Shown here: piece by piece, positions 28,710 through 38,662 of the stretch
How positions within the stretch are numbered: the stretch's first letter is position 1
Layout: each line of letters starts with the position of its first letter
Assembly: GCA_934045075.1 (NCBI GenBank)
Contig: OW203723.1
Location: 1,335,501 to 1,399,500 of the forward strand
Direction of reading: 5' to 3'
DNA length: 64,000 nucleotides
Source of the DNA: Yponomeuta sedellus
Lineage: Eukaryota; Arthropoda; Insecta; Lepidoptera; Yponomeutidae
Translations under genes and position numbers: made by a program
The notes under the pieces: model-generated
What the model was told of the DNA's origin: nothing
Seen by the model: only the letters and a program-made list of their open reading frames with translations
Databases searched by the model: none

Positions 28710-29563
28710 AAGTGAGAATCAATTTAAAGATTTATTTTTATCAAGTTAATGAATAGTTTGATTTTTTTAAACTGTTGACATTATACATTATACAATTTAC
28801 AAATTATAATGTATTTATTTACTTTGATTAAATAAATCATCTGGTGTAAGTGTTTTTATTTAATACATTCACACGAATTGATTAAAGTAATCGATATCCT
28901 ATTTTATTAGGCACATAGACTTATTTTTAAGATTTCTCGTCTTCCAGATTGTGAATTGAGCTCATTTTTTATATTTTAAAATAGAAAAATATAAAGTTTT
29001 TTTTAAACCATATCTCAACTATTTACAATCAGGCCCAGAAACACCCGTCTCCTTTCGTTCAAAAACAATACCGAAGCAGCGTTCAAGATAACCGCCAAAT
29101 TTGCAGAAACATTATTTAGGCGGGATATCACTATGCTCCATTGACTGCATAGATAGAAGGAAAATATAAATAGAATGACAATCTTAGTTCATAAATTCTT
29201 ACACTACGAGAATAAAGTGACAATAACCCATATTCTGGTGGCACCGCTTCAGGACCCCGGCTCGTGTTAAATTTACCCTCCGTTTCCCGTAGTGCCGCTC
29301 ATTTCGAAAGAAACACATTCCATGAGAGTCACGTTCGTCAGCAGATGCTGCCTTGAATTGCGGAACATTAGGAGCTCGCAGAAATTGCACCCCGTAGATA
29401 CGTAGCTGGTTAATTTCCTACAATTTAATTTCCATGCAAATGTGAACTGCTCTTAATTTACGGCTTCAATACCAATTCAGGTTGACTCGTCACGCCCTGC
29501 CTTGCTGGTTTATTTAGACCCTTATTCAAATAGAAATAAGAACTGCATGTTGGACTCAATTGT
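28710..29563. other. Unique-looking DNA without gene
   Basis: 29080-29480 is higher in GC and appears single-copy here. Its minus frame (29199-29390) contains RDSHGMCFFRNERHYGKRRV and matches nothing I recognise. Conserved non-coding DNA or a missed exon cannot be excluded. Confidence 0.35.
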
Positions 29564-30110
29564 AGGATTTCGTATCTCAAAAGGAAAAATGGAACCTATG
29601 ATTTAATGCGTATTTGTTGTCCGTCCGTCTGTCCGTTCGAGATAAAGTTTCTTTATTTTCGCGTTTCAAAGAAAAAAGGTTCTTTATCTTGGAAACACAT
29701 GGAGAATCAAGTTGAAATTAAAACTGTATACTTAAATCTACAGTTTCTTGATGTTGTGAAATAATTACAACTTCAAAGCTAACGAAAAAAATTATATACT
29801 GCCGATTACGCCGCAAAAAAGTATATTTTGACACTCAAGGGAATCCAAATTCATAGGATACTCCCGTTGACCAAGAACTATGTAATTTGACAAGTAATAT
29901 CTTTTTATACTATTCATAAAAGATACATTTTGAAATGTATATATTTGTAATTAAATCCCATAAAAAAATTGTCGTTGAAGTTCGGGAAAAGCTTGGAAAA
30001 AAAGGTGCGAGAGTCGATTCCTAAATAATTTCTAATATGTCCTTATTTACCTACCTACAAATTTGTACGGAACCCTCGGTGCTCGCGTCCAACTCGCACT
30101 TGACCGGTTT
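29564..30110 (-). mobile_element. Lepidopteran dispersed repeat, second copy
   Basis: The minus strand begins CCGGTCAAGTGCGAGTTGGA and GCACCGAGGGTTCCGTACAA, and ends with GAACGGACAGACGGACGGAC and GAGATACGAAATCC. Inverted relative to 3484-4004. Confidence 0.7.
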
Positions 30111-30160
30111 TTTCGTGGCTTGTCATGCTGAACTCCTGCGTGGTAAATTTTTGCTCTAGC

Positions 30161-30300
30161 GGTTAGCGCTTTACTACAAAAATAGGGTATGTGCGTTCGA
30201 TACTCGCTTCAGGCCACCGTGATTGATTAGTACAAATGACCTCAGTCTGAATGTATATGTTGTGACGTGCTTTATTGCTCTAGTGCAGGATAAGTGGTAG
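30161..30300 (+). mobile_element. SINE-4 fragment
   Basis: GCTCTAGCGGTTAGCGCTTT, GTGCGTTCGATACTCGCTTC, TGATTAGTACAAATGACCTC. Related to 23214-23430. Confidence 0.5.
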
Positions 30301-30779
30301 AGGATGAAAAAGTATATAAATCAACAAAAGTAAGTATTTTCACAAATATATTATAAAAATAGTATTCTAACCAGATTTCGCTAAAACCGTGTATTATTAT
30401 CAGATTTTTATTGCACTATTGAAACAAATTAAATAATACAAAAACGAACTAAATACTAACAGCATTATCTTCCAGTTAACCTTGGGGTATGGGTGAAAAA
30501 AGCTCGACTAGCTGTCAGAAGGATCGTAAAGTAAGTGGCCGTGTTGTTGGCAGTTAAGCCTGTGCCATTCGCTTATTGCGGAAGAAATCTGCTACAAATA
30601 GCTACATTAATTACCACTAAACCTGGCTAATGCGAAGCATTCCGCCAAACGTTTAGTTTTATTTTTCCTCCTCGAGGGATAAGAAACGGCCTGCCAAAAA
30701 AAGCACACAGCTGCGGCGTGTTACAATATTTAGTTATCCATTTAAGGGGTCTAATTGCTATTATTTATTAGGGCCGTAC
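30301..30779. other. Unique-looking DNA without gene
   Basis: No match within the window and no long frame (for example AAGTGGCCGTGTTGTTGGCA). Unassigned. Confidence 0.35.
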
Positions 30780-30970
30780 TCTACCACGGGTGCCAAGTCC
30801 AGGTTGACGGAGGATTGTAAGACAGTGGCGGTTCTTACTGTCAAAAGTTATCAATCCGCCCATGAGGCCTCTGACATGGCTTAACGACTGCCATTACATG
30901 ACAGTCGGCACCAACGGCTAAAGTGCCTCGCGAAGCACGGAAGGATAATTGTGAAAAGAGGATAATTTGT
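30780..30970 (-). mobile_element. 5S-SINE fragment
   Basis: TACTCTACCACGGGTGCCAA to GCCTCGCGAAGCACGGAAGG. The middle of the subfamily A tail. Confidence 0.65.
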
Positions 30971-31012
30971 TTCCTAAGCCCTCAAGGCCATTGCATAACA
31001 GCCGGCACCAAC

Positions 31013-31117
31013 GCCAATCCGGCTATGGCGACTGCTGTTAGACCATCGGGCTTGGTTGATGTGCCCGAGTGGAGCCGACGTAAGCTATTTTGGCGGTAAA
31101 CGTACGCCCGCACTTGG
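31013..31117 (+). repeat. Dispersed repeat, second copy of 13404 type
   Basis: CATCGGGCTTGGTTGATGTG, CCCGAGTGGAGCCGACGTAA, GGCGGTAAACGTACGCCCGC. Confidence 0.6.
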
Positions 31118-31167
31118 TCACCAACAATGATCGTCCCCGGATGCAGGGCCGATGTAGAAAAGTTTTT

Positions 31168-31435
31168 CTTCTTCTTCTACGGACTATATTAGTCCACTGC
31201 TGGACATAGCCCCCCCCCCCCTAATGAGCGCCATAGCGCAAGGTTGTGCCATCATTGGGGGGTAATGCCCATAATCCCCACGCTGGGTATGCGGGTTGGG
31301 GATCACAGTTCGGTGGAATTGTACTGCAGGGGGTGCTGCCGCCCACCCCCCGGTTTGTGTCCCTTAGTCGCCTTTTACGACACCCGCGGGAAGAATTTTG
31401 GTTGGTGCTATTCTCTAGGCCGACACCACACAGCA
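31168..31435 (+). repeat. R-repeat copy 3
   Basis: Plus-strand R-repeat with a C10 tract at 31211-31220. The shared frame reads MPSLGGNAHNPHAGYAGWGS then QFGGIVLQG. An A-rich sequence follows GGCCGACACCACACAGC. Confidence 0.7.
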
Positions 31436-32639
31436 AAAGAAGATTTAGTGGAGCACATTCAAAGACGAGAGGTTTTTTCGTTGGCAATTTTATTCCGAAT
31501 CAACAATATTTCGTTGCCTTGGTTACACTAGTACAATTATAAACAAACAGATGGCGATAGATGATTTAATTACAATGACATGCAAAAGATAGCGCTGTTG
31601 TGAGACACCACATTTCAATACTCCATTCGAATAATTATAAGTTATTACTATTATGTAATAAACCTAATGTAAAAACACACGGTGTATTTCAATCAAGTGT
31701 TCAAATCTTTCCGTAAATTTTGATGCCTTGAACCACCCCAGAGCGTTTTCCTTATTCCATAAACAAAAAACATGAAAGTACAACACGAGACCCTTTAACG
31801 GTTGCCGCAAGGGTTGTATGTATGTAGGTACCACTGTTCGAGTATGTGATGTAAAACCTCTCGTAAGACATAAAGCGACGACGGTTGTAAGATCAATAGC
31901 AGACCACAAAATAAGTACACAAAAGCTGAATGAACAGAAGCTCTGTCGGCGTCAAACGTACTCGTATTTTCAGAATATACAATTACCTACATGAAATGTC
32001 GTTATATCTTTTATAATAATAATAAACACTGGAACGACTTCAATTGTGACTTCATTTGTAGATTAATAGTACATTTTATAATAAAACAGAAAAACTGGAT
32101 AAAAACGGATACGCTAGTAATATAAATAGTCAGATCTGGTCGAAGGGCAAAGTTGTAATGATGAAAAATGAGGGAAATCGAAAAATGTGTGACGTAATTT
32201 AAATATTTGAAAATGATAGATAGAAAAAGAAATAAAAATGGTGTAAAGAGGTTTGCACCGTTACAAACATACCTGCAGATACAAAACCTACAGATATGTG
32301 GGGTTGACTCTACACCACATTCACAGGCGGCAATCAGGCGCGCGCAGATTCGAACCTCATTGCTCCGCCAAGCATAGCTGGCAGGCTGCGTGTAGAAGTA
32401 GAGATTTTATTTAAAAAGTTGTTTCTTCTATTCTGTCTAAAAAATGATGATTGCTATCGGAATCGATTTTATTAATAATTTTATGTTGTTTTTCATGCAG
32501 ATGCTATAGTTTTCAGTTTCATCTAATTATTGCAGTTAGTCAGTGTTAACTCCTTCTGTACATTATAATTTCCACCGTGCCAGTGTACTTTCAGTGTAAA
32601 TAAACCTTGTACATAAATTATCTATTTCTTTGTCCTTGG
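31436..32639. other. 1.2 kb without recognised features
   Basis: AT-rich. No frame over 81 codons, no repeat shared with the rest of the window and no clear inverted structure. Confidence 0.45.
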
Positions 32640-33068
32640 CACTGGATCCTAAAGATACAAAACATTGACCTCTGCATCTGCGTAATGAGATGATTTATAC
32701 AGCGTCTAGTGGCATCTTCACTCACATTAGACCGGCGAAGGGACCACTCAGACGCTGCAGTGTCTGGGGCATTGTTGTAGATGGTGCAAGCTTGCCAAGC
32801 ACCTATAGCATTCTAACAGCTTAGTCGGCCTAGCCCACAGGAAAGACTAGTCAATACGTGCGGAGCCAACCCAACTGCGGGTTTCCTCACGATGTTTTCC
32901 TTAGCCTGTAGTACTACAAATTCGCAAATGCACATAACTTTGAAATTAAAGAAAGTCACTGGTGGAAATGACTTTGTTTAATTTCAAAGTTAACCCGCAT
33001 ATTCCCGCCCTGGGCATTGAACCTGGGGCTCTCCCTTCCCAGTCCATTGTTCTAAGCTACCACCGCTC
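32640..33068 (-). mobile_element. tRNA-derived SINE-3, full copy
   Basis: The minus-strand head is near 32998-33068 (GTGGTAGCTTAGAACAATGG, GCCCCAGGTTCAATGCCCAG). The body has GCGGGTTTCCTCACGATGTT, GGCCTAGCCCACAGGAAAGA and the end TCTAATGTGAGTGAAGATGC, GCTGTATAAATCATC. The plus-strand relative is at 42785-43130. Confidence 0.65.
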
Positions 33069-33660
33069 ACACCTACACATATATTCTATACCATATAACA
33101 TGTATAATTTAGCTGCAAAATCGCCCGTAACACAAGCGAATAGAGTGCATGGGTGTGAAAAATCGCTACGGTGATGGATAACGTCCTTGCGAGAGATCTG
33201 TTCCCAGCAGTGGACTAACACCAGCTGATTATGATAATGACGAAGGGACCACTTAGGCCCAATTGAAGATGTTAGGTTACTGTGTACATACATGCATTGG
33301 GATTCAGTGTGATAAAAAGAAAAAATCCCATTGAAAAAAATAAGATTACATTTCACGTTTTTCGATTACGAATTGATTTGTCATTGTTTTGATTTATTGA
33401 TAAATTATTCTACAATTAATTTTGGTACGAGGCGGTAGGATACAAGGCGAGATGGAAACAAGCAGGGGAGGTCTTTAGCCGTGGACACCAGTGCAACACA
33501 AAAGAGGCTAACGAAAATTAAAATGATATGATATGATAAATTATTTATTTACACTAAATTATTTATTTAAAATGTAAATTTTAAATAAATAATTTTATTA
33601 TTTACATGTAAGGATTTGTGTAAAGATGATGTATTTACGATTATATATAAGGATGTGTAT
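33069..33660. other. No gene; AT palindrome near 33556-33596
   Basis: AAATTATTTATTTAAAAT pairs with its inverse across TGTAA. TTCCCAGCAGTGGACTAACA at 33201 looks like a LINE C-terminal remnant. The rest is unassigned. Confidence 0.4.
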
Positions 33661-33662
33661 AA

Positions 33663-34037
33663 AGAAGTGCTCGTGGCCTAGCCCGACTGAGTGATTGGAA
33701 TCAGCCACTTGAGTTAAGCAACAACAGGCGCGCTCAGGTGCAGGTTGGGCGGCCATCACGTGACTACCGCTAGTAGCATTTTTCCGAGCGCTTCCGTGCT
33801 TCGCAAGACACGTTAAACTTTGGTGCCGACTGTCATGTAATGGCAGCCGTTTCGCCATGTCAGAGGCCTTATGGGCGGCTCGATAACTTCTGACAGTAAG
33901 TCTCGCTACTGTCTTACTATCCTCCACAAACACGGACCTGGCCCCCGTGGTGGAGTATGGCCTAACCTTTCTGCGATGCAGGAAGACACCCGTGCCCCAG
34001 CAGTGGGGACATATAAGGGTTGATATCGATGTATATA
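33663..34037 (+). mobile_element. 5S-derived SINE, subfamily A, full length
   Basis: It starts GTGCTCGTGGCCTAGCCCGA; the 5S-like segment reads GAGTTAAGCAACAACAGGCG and CAGGTGCAGGTTGGGCGG. The tail passes TGTCATGTAATGGCAG, CTGACAGTAAG and CGTGGTGGAGTATGG and ends AAGGGTTGATATCGATGTAT. A good reference copy. Confidence 0.8.
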
Positions 34038-34304
34038 AAGATTATGTATTTAGATAAATATAAAGATTAGCAGTCGCGGTCACAGGCAGAATTGGCTCAT
34101 GATTGTCATCATCGAAATCCGAAAAATTGCTTGTAGCAGCTGAAAACAGAAAAGCATACTTAGACGAATACGAGCTGATGCATTGGGATCTCTATCAACA
34201 TTCTTCCCCTGCTGGGCAAGCAGATGTAGTAATTTTCGGAAAAATATCTATGTAATGTACTGTTTAGTAGCAAGATTAGCAAGACTAGTTGAGACTATTA
34301 AGCC

Positions 34305-34430
34305 GTATCAATCAATCCTACACCAACCCGGACTTGGCCCTCGCTGTGGAGTATGGCCTACCCCTCCTGTGATGCACGAAGAGACCCGTGCCACACCAGT
34401 GGGGACATACAGGGGTTGATATCGATCGAT
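34305..34430 (+). mobile_element. 5S-SINE tail fragment
   Basis: TACACCAACCCGGACTTGGC to GGGACATACAGGGGTTGATA. Confidence 0.65.
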
Positions 34431-34467
34431 GCAATTATGAAAGATGAACGTTTATCTTGATATCATG

Positions 34468-34831
34468 ATATCAACCCTAAGTATGTCCCCACTGCTGGGG
34501 CACGGGTATTTTTCTAGTTCGCAGGAAGGTTAGGCCATAGTCCACCACGGAGGCCAAGTCCGGTTTGGTGGAGGATTATAAGACGGTGACGGGCCTTACT
34601 GTCAGAAGTTATCAAGCCACCCATAAAGCCTCCGACATGGCTTAACGACTGCCATTACATGACAGCCGGCACCAACGGCTTAACGTGCCTTACGAAGCAC
34701 GGAAGTGCTCGGAATAATGCCATTTGCGGTAGTCACGGGATGGTCACGCATCCAACACCTGACCGCGCCTGTTGTTGCTTAATCTAAGTGACTGATTCCA
34801 ATCACTCGGTTTCACTAGGCCGCGAGCGCTT
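34468..34831 (-). mobile_element. 5S-derived SINE, full length
   Basis: ATATCAACCCTAAGTATGTC to GGCCGCGAGCGCTTC. Inverted relative to the copy at 33663, 430 bp away. The 5S segment on the minus strand reads AGATTAAGCAACAACAGGCG. Confidence 0.8.
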
Positions 34832-35530
34832 CTTTCGTTTTTCCTCTCTATTATGATGAATTGACTGAAATCTTATGCGTCAGAATCTAAAGATCGCAAG
34901 AAAATAAAAGGGAAAATAGAACCGGACTCGCCCACATATATACATACGCGGCAAACACATCATACTCCTCTGGGGCCCGGCGCAGTCGTGGAAATGTAGA
35001 GCTCCAATTCCAATCCGATCCTCACAGCGTTTAGTTAGATATAACGACTGGCCACGTAGTCGGAATGCGACAGTCTATTAAGATTTAGTGACGGATAACA
35101 GGCGGCCATTCTCCTGCAAATCGATTGAATCCCTTTAACAGCGCAGTTGGAAACAATGCCTAAAATGAAAACTTTCCACTGGATTTCCAAATCTCTCTCC
35201 TGTCGTATGATTCTGATATTCAGAATCAAAATAAAAAAAGTATTTGGTCAACGTAGAGAATTTGCGTTTACCAAGTTCTTGTGAAGTTGTAGTAGCAATA
35301 CTACTCGTTAACTGTGAAGGAAAACTTCATGAGGAAACCTTGGTGTCTGAAATGGTCAAATACTTCAGCGCAAAAAATAGAAATGAGATTTTTCACTTGC
35401 TACCAACAGCCGGCTCGCTGGTGGCGTTATGGCGTTATCACAGAGTTTGTGAGTTCGATTACCCTTAGGGGCCGTTTATAGGCTTAGCCTATAAACTGAA
35501 GTTAATGTCTGAATTACTAAGACGTGTGAC
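34832..35530. other. No recognised feature
   Basis: 34960-35230 is moderate-GC and single-copy in the window. The minus frame 35035-35229 has no motif. Confidence 0.35.
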
Positions 35531-35537
35531 GTTTTGT

Positions 35538-35850
35538 TCAATCACACGGCTGAGTGAAATTCAGCCCTTTAGTTGGACTAATGAACGTACTAGGCAATTG
35601 ATTACGACATGTGGGCTCAATTGGTAGAGCGCTGGCACGGATAGCCAGAGGTTGCGGGTTCGAATCCAGGCATGTTCAAACACACGGCTGAGTGAAATTT
35701 AGCCCTTTAGTTGGACTAATGAACGTACTAGGCAATTGATTACGACATGTGGGCTCAATTGGTAGAGCGCTGGCACGGATAGCCAGAGGTTGCGGGTTCG
35801 AATCCCGGCATGGGTGAAATTTTTAGCCTCTAAATAGGTTTTTAAATGTA
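35538..35850 (+). repeat. 138-bp tandem duplication containing SINE-1
   Basis: CACACGGCTGAGTGAAATT starts at 35543 and 35681, exactly 138 bp apart. Each unit holds unique DNA (TAGTTGGACTAATGAACGTA, TTGATTACGACATGTGGGCT) and most of the tRNA-like M2. The first unit stops inside M2 at CCAGGCATG; the second runs on to M3. A segment with half of a SINE insertion was duplicated after insertion. Confidence 0.85.
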
Positions 35851-36114
35851 GGTACACCACCACCAGCTGAGTAGCCTAGAGTTTTTAGTTACTATAGTCA
35901 GTCGCTCTGCCTGAGGTCCGTATTACAGAACGATCCTCAAGTATCAGATTGATCTCAGGTTGCCCAATTTACCTACATGAGCGCTAAATCGATGCACTCT
36001 TTCTATTTTCAATCAGTTCTTGAGTAGAGATCAGCCAATCACTGCTTAAGAAGAGATTCAGAACTGCAATCAGATTGTATTTCCTAATGATTCGCGATAC
36101 TCATACATAGTTAT
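35851..36114. other. No recognised feature
   Basis: Unassigned. Confidence 0.35.
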
Positions 36115-36154
36115 ATATTAAACGGGTCAAATGGCGATTTGACCCGTTTAATAT
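36115..36154. repeat. Hairpin, 18-bp perfect arms, 4-nt loop
   Basis: ATATTAAACGGGTCAAAT and its inverse flank GGCG. Imperfect pairing extends about 10 bp further (ATAGTTAT with ATTTATCTAT). Confidence 0.8.
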
Positions 36155-36318
36155 TTATCTATGCAATCAGATTGTCTATGATCAAATTGATAAAAGTTTG
36201 TTTTCTATAACAAAATAGTCCTGTAGATTTTTATTCCATTTAAGCCTTGATGATTGTGAAAACGCGACTTAACTCTGGGCCACTTTCTGAATTGAGAATT
36301 TCGCTACCGAAGTAAATA

Positions 36319-36663
36319 ATAGGGGTTAAAGTATGAAATTGCCGTTTTATTGCAATAGGTTTTTTGAATTGACATAGAATCTTCATGGTTTGAGGTTTTC
36401 GAATGAAACTTTTTTCAAATGGTTTCTATGATTTTTTTTTAAATGTAAAACATTTGAATATTGACTTTCAATTGTTTTTGTTATTCAATTTAGACAAGAA
36501 AGATGGATACTGCAAAAATTCGAGTGATTTTTGAATACGAGTTCCGACGCGGAACTAACGCGGCAGAAACAGCCCGCAATATCAATGCTGCGTTTGGAGA
36601 GGGGATTCTATGTCAATTCAAAGAACCAGCAATAAAACGGCAATTTCATACTTTAACCCCTAA
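36319..36663 (+). mobile_element. Internally deleted mariner, 345 bp, TA target duplication
   Basis: The ends are about 60-bp TIRs: TAGGGGTTAAAGTATGAAAT, TGCCGTTTTATTGC and TTTTTTGAATTGACATAGAA on the left, inverted at GGGATTCTATGTCAATTCAA ... CTTTAACCCCTAA on the right. TA is duplicated at 36317-36318 and 36664-36665, at a position continuous in the other MITE-X copies. The start of a mariner transposase is still readable inside, so this is a deletion derivative of an autonomous element, different from the one at 46489. Confidence 0.8.
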
Positions 36664-36670
36664 TACTTGA
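36503..36670 (+). pseudogene. Mariner transposase N-terminal remnant
   Basis: The frame starts MDTAKIRVIFEYEFRRGTNA and continues AETARNINAAFGEG, then runs directly into the 3' TIR. This is the first helix-turn-helix of a mariner transposase (compare IRAMIYYDFRRG at 46658). The rest of the DNA-binding domain and the whole catalytic domain are deleted. The frame ends by reading through the TIR, giving 55 residues. Confidence 0.8.
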
Positions 36671-36820
36671 CTGTAGTGCTCTTTTCGAATTTCTCAACAA
36701 AGAACGTGACAGAATATTACTTAATTATTTACATAGTAAAATTCTCAATACAGAAACTGGCCCTTTAGTTACCTAAACTAACTGGTAGTTTTATTATTTT
36801 TGTAATGATGATATTATTTG

Positions 36821-37172
36821 TAACCCCACTGCTGGGGCACGGGTCTCTTCCTGCTTCACAGGAAGGTTAGGCCATACCCCACCACAGGGTCCATGTCCGG
36901 GTTGTTGGAGGATTGTAAGACAGTGGCAGGCCTTACTATCAAAAGTTATCAAGCCGCTCACAAGGCCTGTGACATGGCTTAACGACTGCCAATACATGAC
37001 AGCTGGCACCAACAGCTTAACGTGCCTCGCGGAGCACGAAAGCGCTCAGAAAAAAGCCTCTAGCGTAGTCACGTAATGGTCACCCATCCAGCACCTGGCC
37101 GCGGTTATTGTTTAACTTAAGTGATTAATTCCAATCACTCGGTTCGACTAGGCCACGCACGAGCACTTCATT
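36821..37172 (-). mobile_element. 5S-derived SINE, full length
   Basis: GTAACCCCACTGCTGGGGCA to CACGCACGAGCACTTC. The 5S segment is shortened (GTTAAACAATAACCGCGGCC on the minus strand). A CACG duplication lies in the head. Confidence 0.75.
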
Positions 37173-37493
37173 TTGGATTTCGCTTCGATTCGTTTTTGTA
37201 ATAATAATCATTTTTACACTGTTTAGTGAACAATAGTATCTAAAGTCTATTTATACTTACTTGTCCAATTTAGTAAACAAGATTCTAACCTTAAAATTGA
37301 GATTACGTGCCTAAACTAGCCATTTTCTCGCAAATTCATGAACTATCATGAACTATGTTTATGAAATTGGCAGCGTGTTATCTAAAAGAGTGTTCCAAGT
37401 GGAACTTGGAACTGGAATATGGCAGTTTAGGACTAAAATCACAGTTTAAGTGTAGAATCTTGTTTACCAAATTGGACAAGTAAGAATAAATAT
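37173..37493. other. No recognised feature; imperfect inverted repeat
   Basis: TACTTGTCCAATTTAGTAAA, CAAGATTCTAACC (37257-37291) is inverted near 37450-37485 (AGAATCTTGTTTACCAAATT, GGACAAGTA). Flanking TAAAGTCTATTTATA and TAAATAGACTATAGGT suggest that the repeat spans about 37238-37625 and was broken by the SINE at 37494. Confidence 0.55.
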
Positions 37494-37603
37494 GCCACCA
37501 ACCCGGACTTGGCCCCCGCGGTGGAGTATGGCCTAACCGTCCTGCGATGCAGGAAGAGACCCGTGCCCCAGCAGTGGGGACATACAAGGGTTGATAACGA
37601 TAA
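37494..37603 (+). mobile_element. 5S-SINE tail fragment
   Basis: CACCAACCCGGACTTGGCCC to AAGGGTTGATAACGATAAGA. AAGAATAAATA flanks both sides (37479-37491 and 37600-37611), a probable target duplication of about 10 bp, so this tail-only copy was inserted 5'-truncated. Confidence 0.7.
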
Positions 37604-38561
37604 GAATAAATAGACTATAGGTACAAAGTAAAGGTCTTTAGTCAAATCTACATTCCTCTTTCGGTAATTTTCCATCAGGACAAAGGCCGTAGGGAGGAGG
37701 CGGGAGAATAAAATCCCGGTTGATTGTTTTACCCATTAGTGTTGTATTATTTCCCGACCATTGTTTATAAGACTATTTTAAATTGAACCCGATAAGGCGG
37801 GCGGCACTCGAAAACAACTCGTCTGTCCTTAGCAATAAGGTCACGAGTGTTTCTCCAAGGTAAAGAGCTAAGTAGCTTACGGCCATTAGAGGGAATTTGT
37901 GCAGGTCTTCCCTGTTTTGTACTAGCATTTGAAGGTGGCTTCGCTTGCGTTTTTTTAATGATATTCTTTCTAACTGGTGCCCGCAATTTCGTCTGCCCAG
38001 GATTAGTATTTCGAGTAGCTTAAATTAAGCACTATTTTGGCTTACACATAAGATATAGTTACACCTAGGTCTCATTGTGCGCCACTAAATTACGATCACC
38101 ACTATGCCAAAAGTTTCGAATGCCTTTGTCACAGTAAAGTTATTTAAAAAATCGTACAGTTTAATGTCCTGTATTTCGAAGTTTTCCATTTGGCTATCAG
38201 TATGTTAATTTGGCAGACTGTCTTATATGAAAACCTAATATACTCAGGAGTCCGCGCAGTTTTTGAAAACGCTCGAAACATTACAATTTCCATACAACGT
38301 TGCATTTCGGTTCGGCAATACCTCAAGGTTTTCTAACGACCCCTTCATATTTCATTCCATCGAAATGGCGGGAGATTGGTTCTTTAATTAAAATCACTCG
38401 TTACGACAGTTTGCCCCGAAATTGAAAGATGCAAACCTCAGAAAGTCCACTAATGCCGCTTGTCATTTTTATGTAGATTCCATATTAAGGAGAGCTATTT
38501 TGTGCTTTGTTTATGATTTTTATATGTTTATGATTTTTATATCTTAATTTAAACACCCAAT
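37604..38561. other. No recognised gene
   Basis: The minus frames 37765-37986 (basic, KKTQAKPPSNASTKQGRPAQ) and 38144-38326 show no known domain. No repeat match. Could hold unique host DNA. Confidence 0.35.
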
Positions 38562-38662
38562 GCTGACGTTGGCTGGAAGAGATCTCTGTTAGAGATAAGT
38601 TCACCTTTGAAACGGATTTTATGTAATGATCTTTCAAATTTACTATTTACAATAAAGAATAT
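38562..38662 (+). repeat. LINE 3' UTR fragment
   Basis: GACGTTGGCTGGAAGAGATC, TCTGTTAGAGATAAGTTCAC and ACAATAAAGAATATG. Same module as 12700-12830. Confidence 0.65.

Larger units (their letters stand above)
36275..36768. mobile_element. MITE-X copy 3 (host of a mariner derivative)
   Basis: The left end GGGCCACTTTCTGAATTGAG, then AATTTCGCTACCGAAGTAAA, and the right end TTTACATAGTAAAATTCTCA, then ATACAGAAACTGGCCCTTT, are inverted. The interior right half (GAACGTGACAGAATATTACT) matches copy 2 (GAGCGTGACAAAACGTTAC). Confidence 0.7.
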
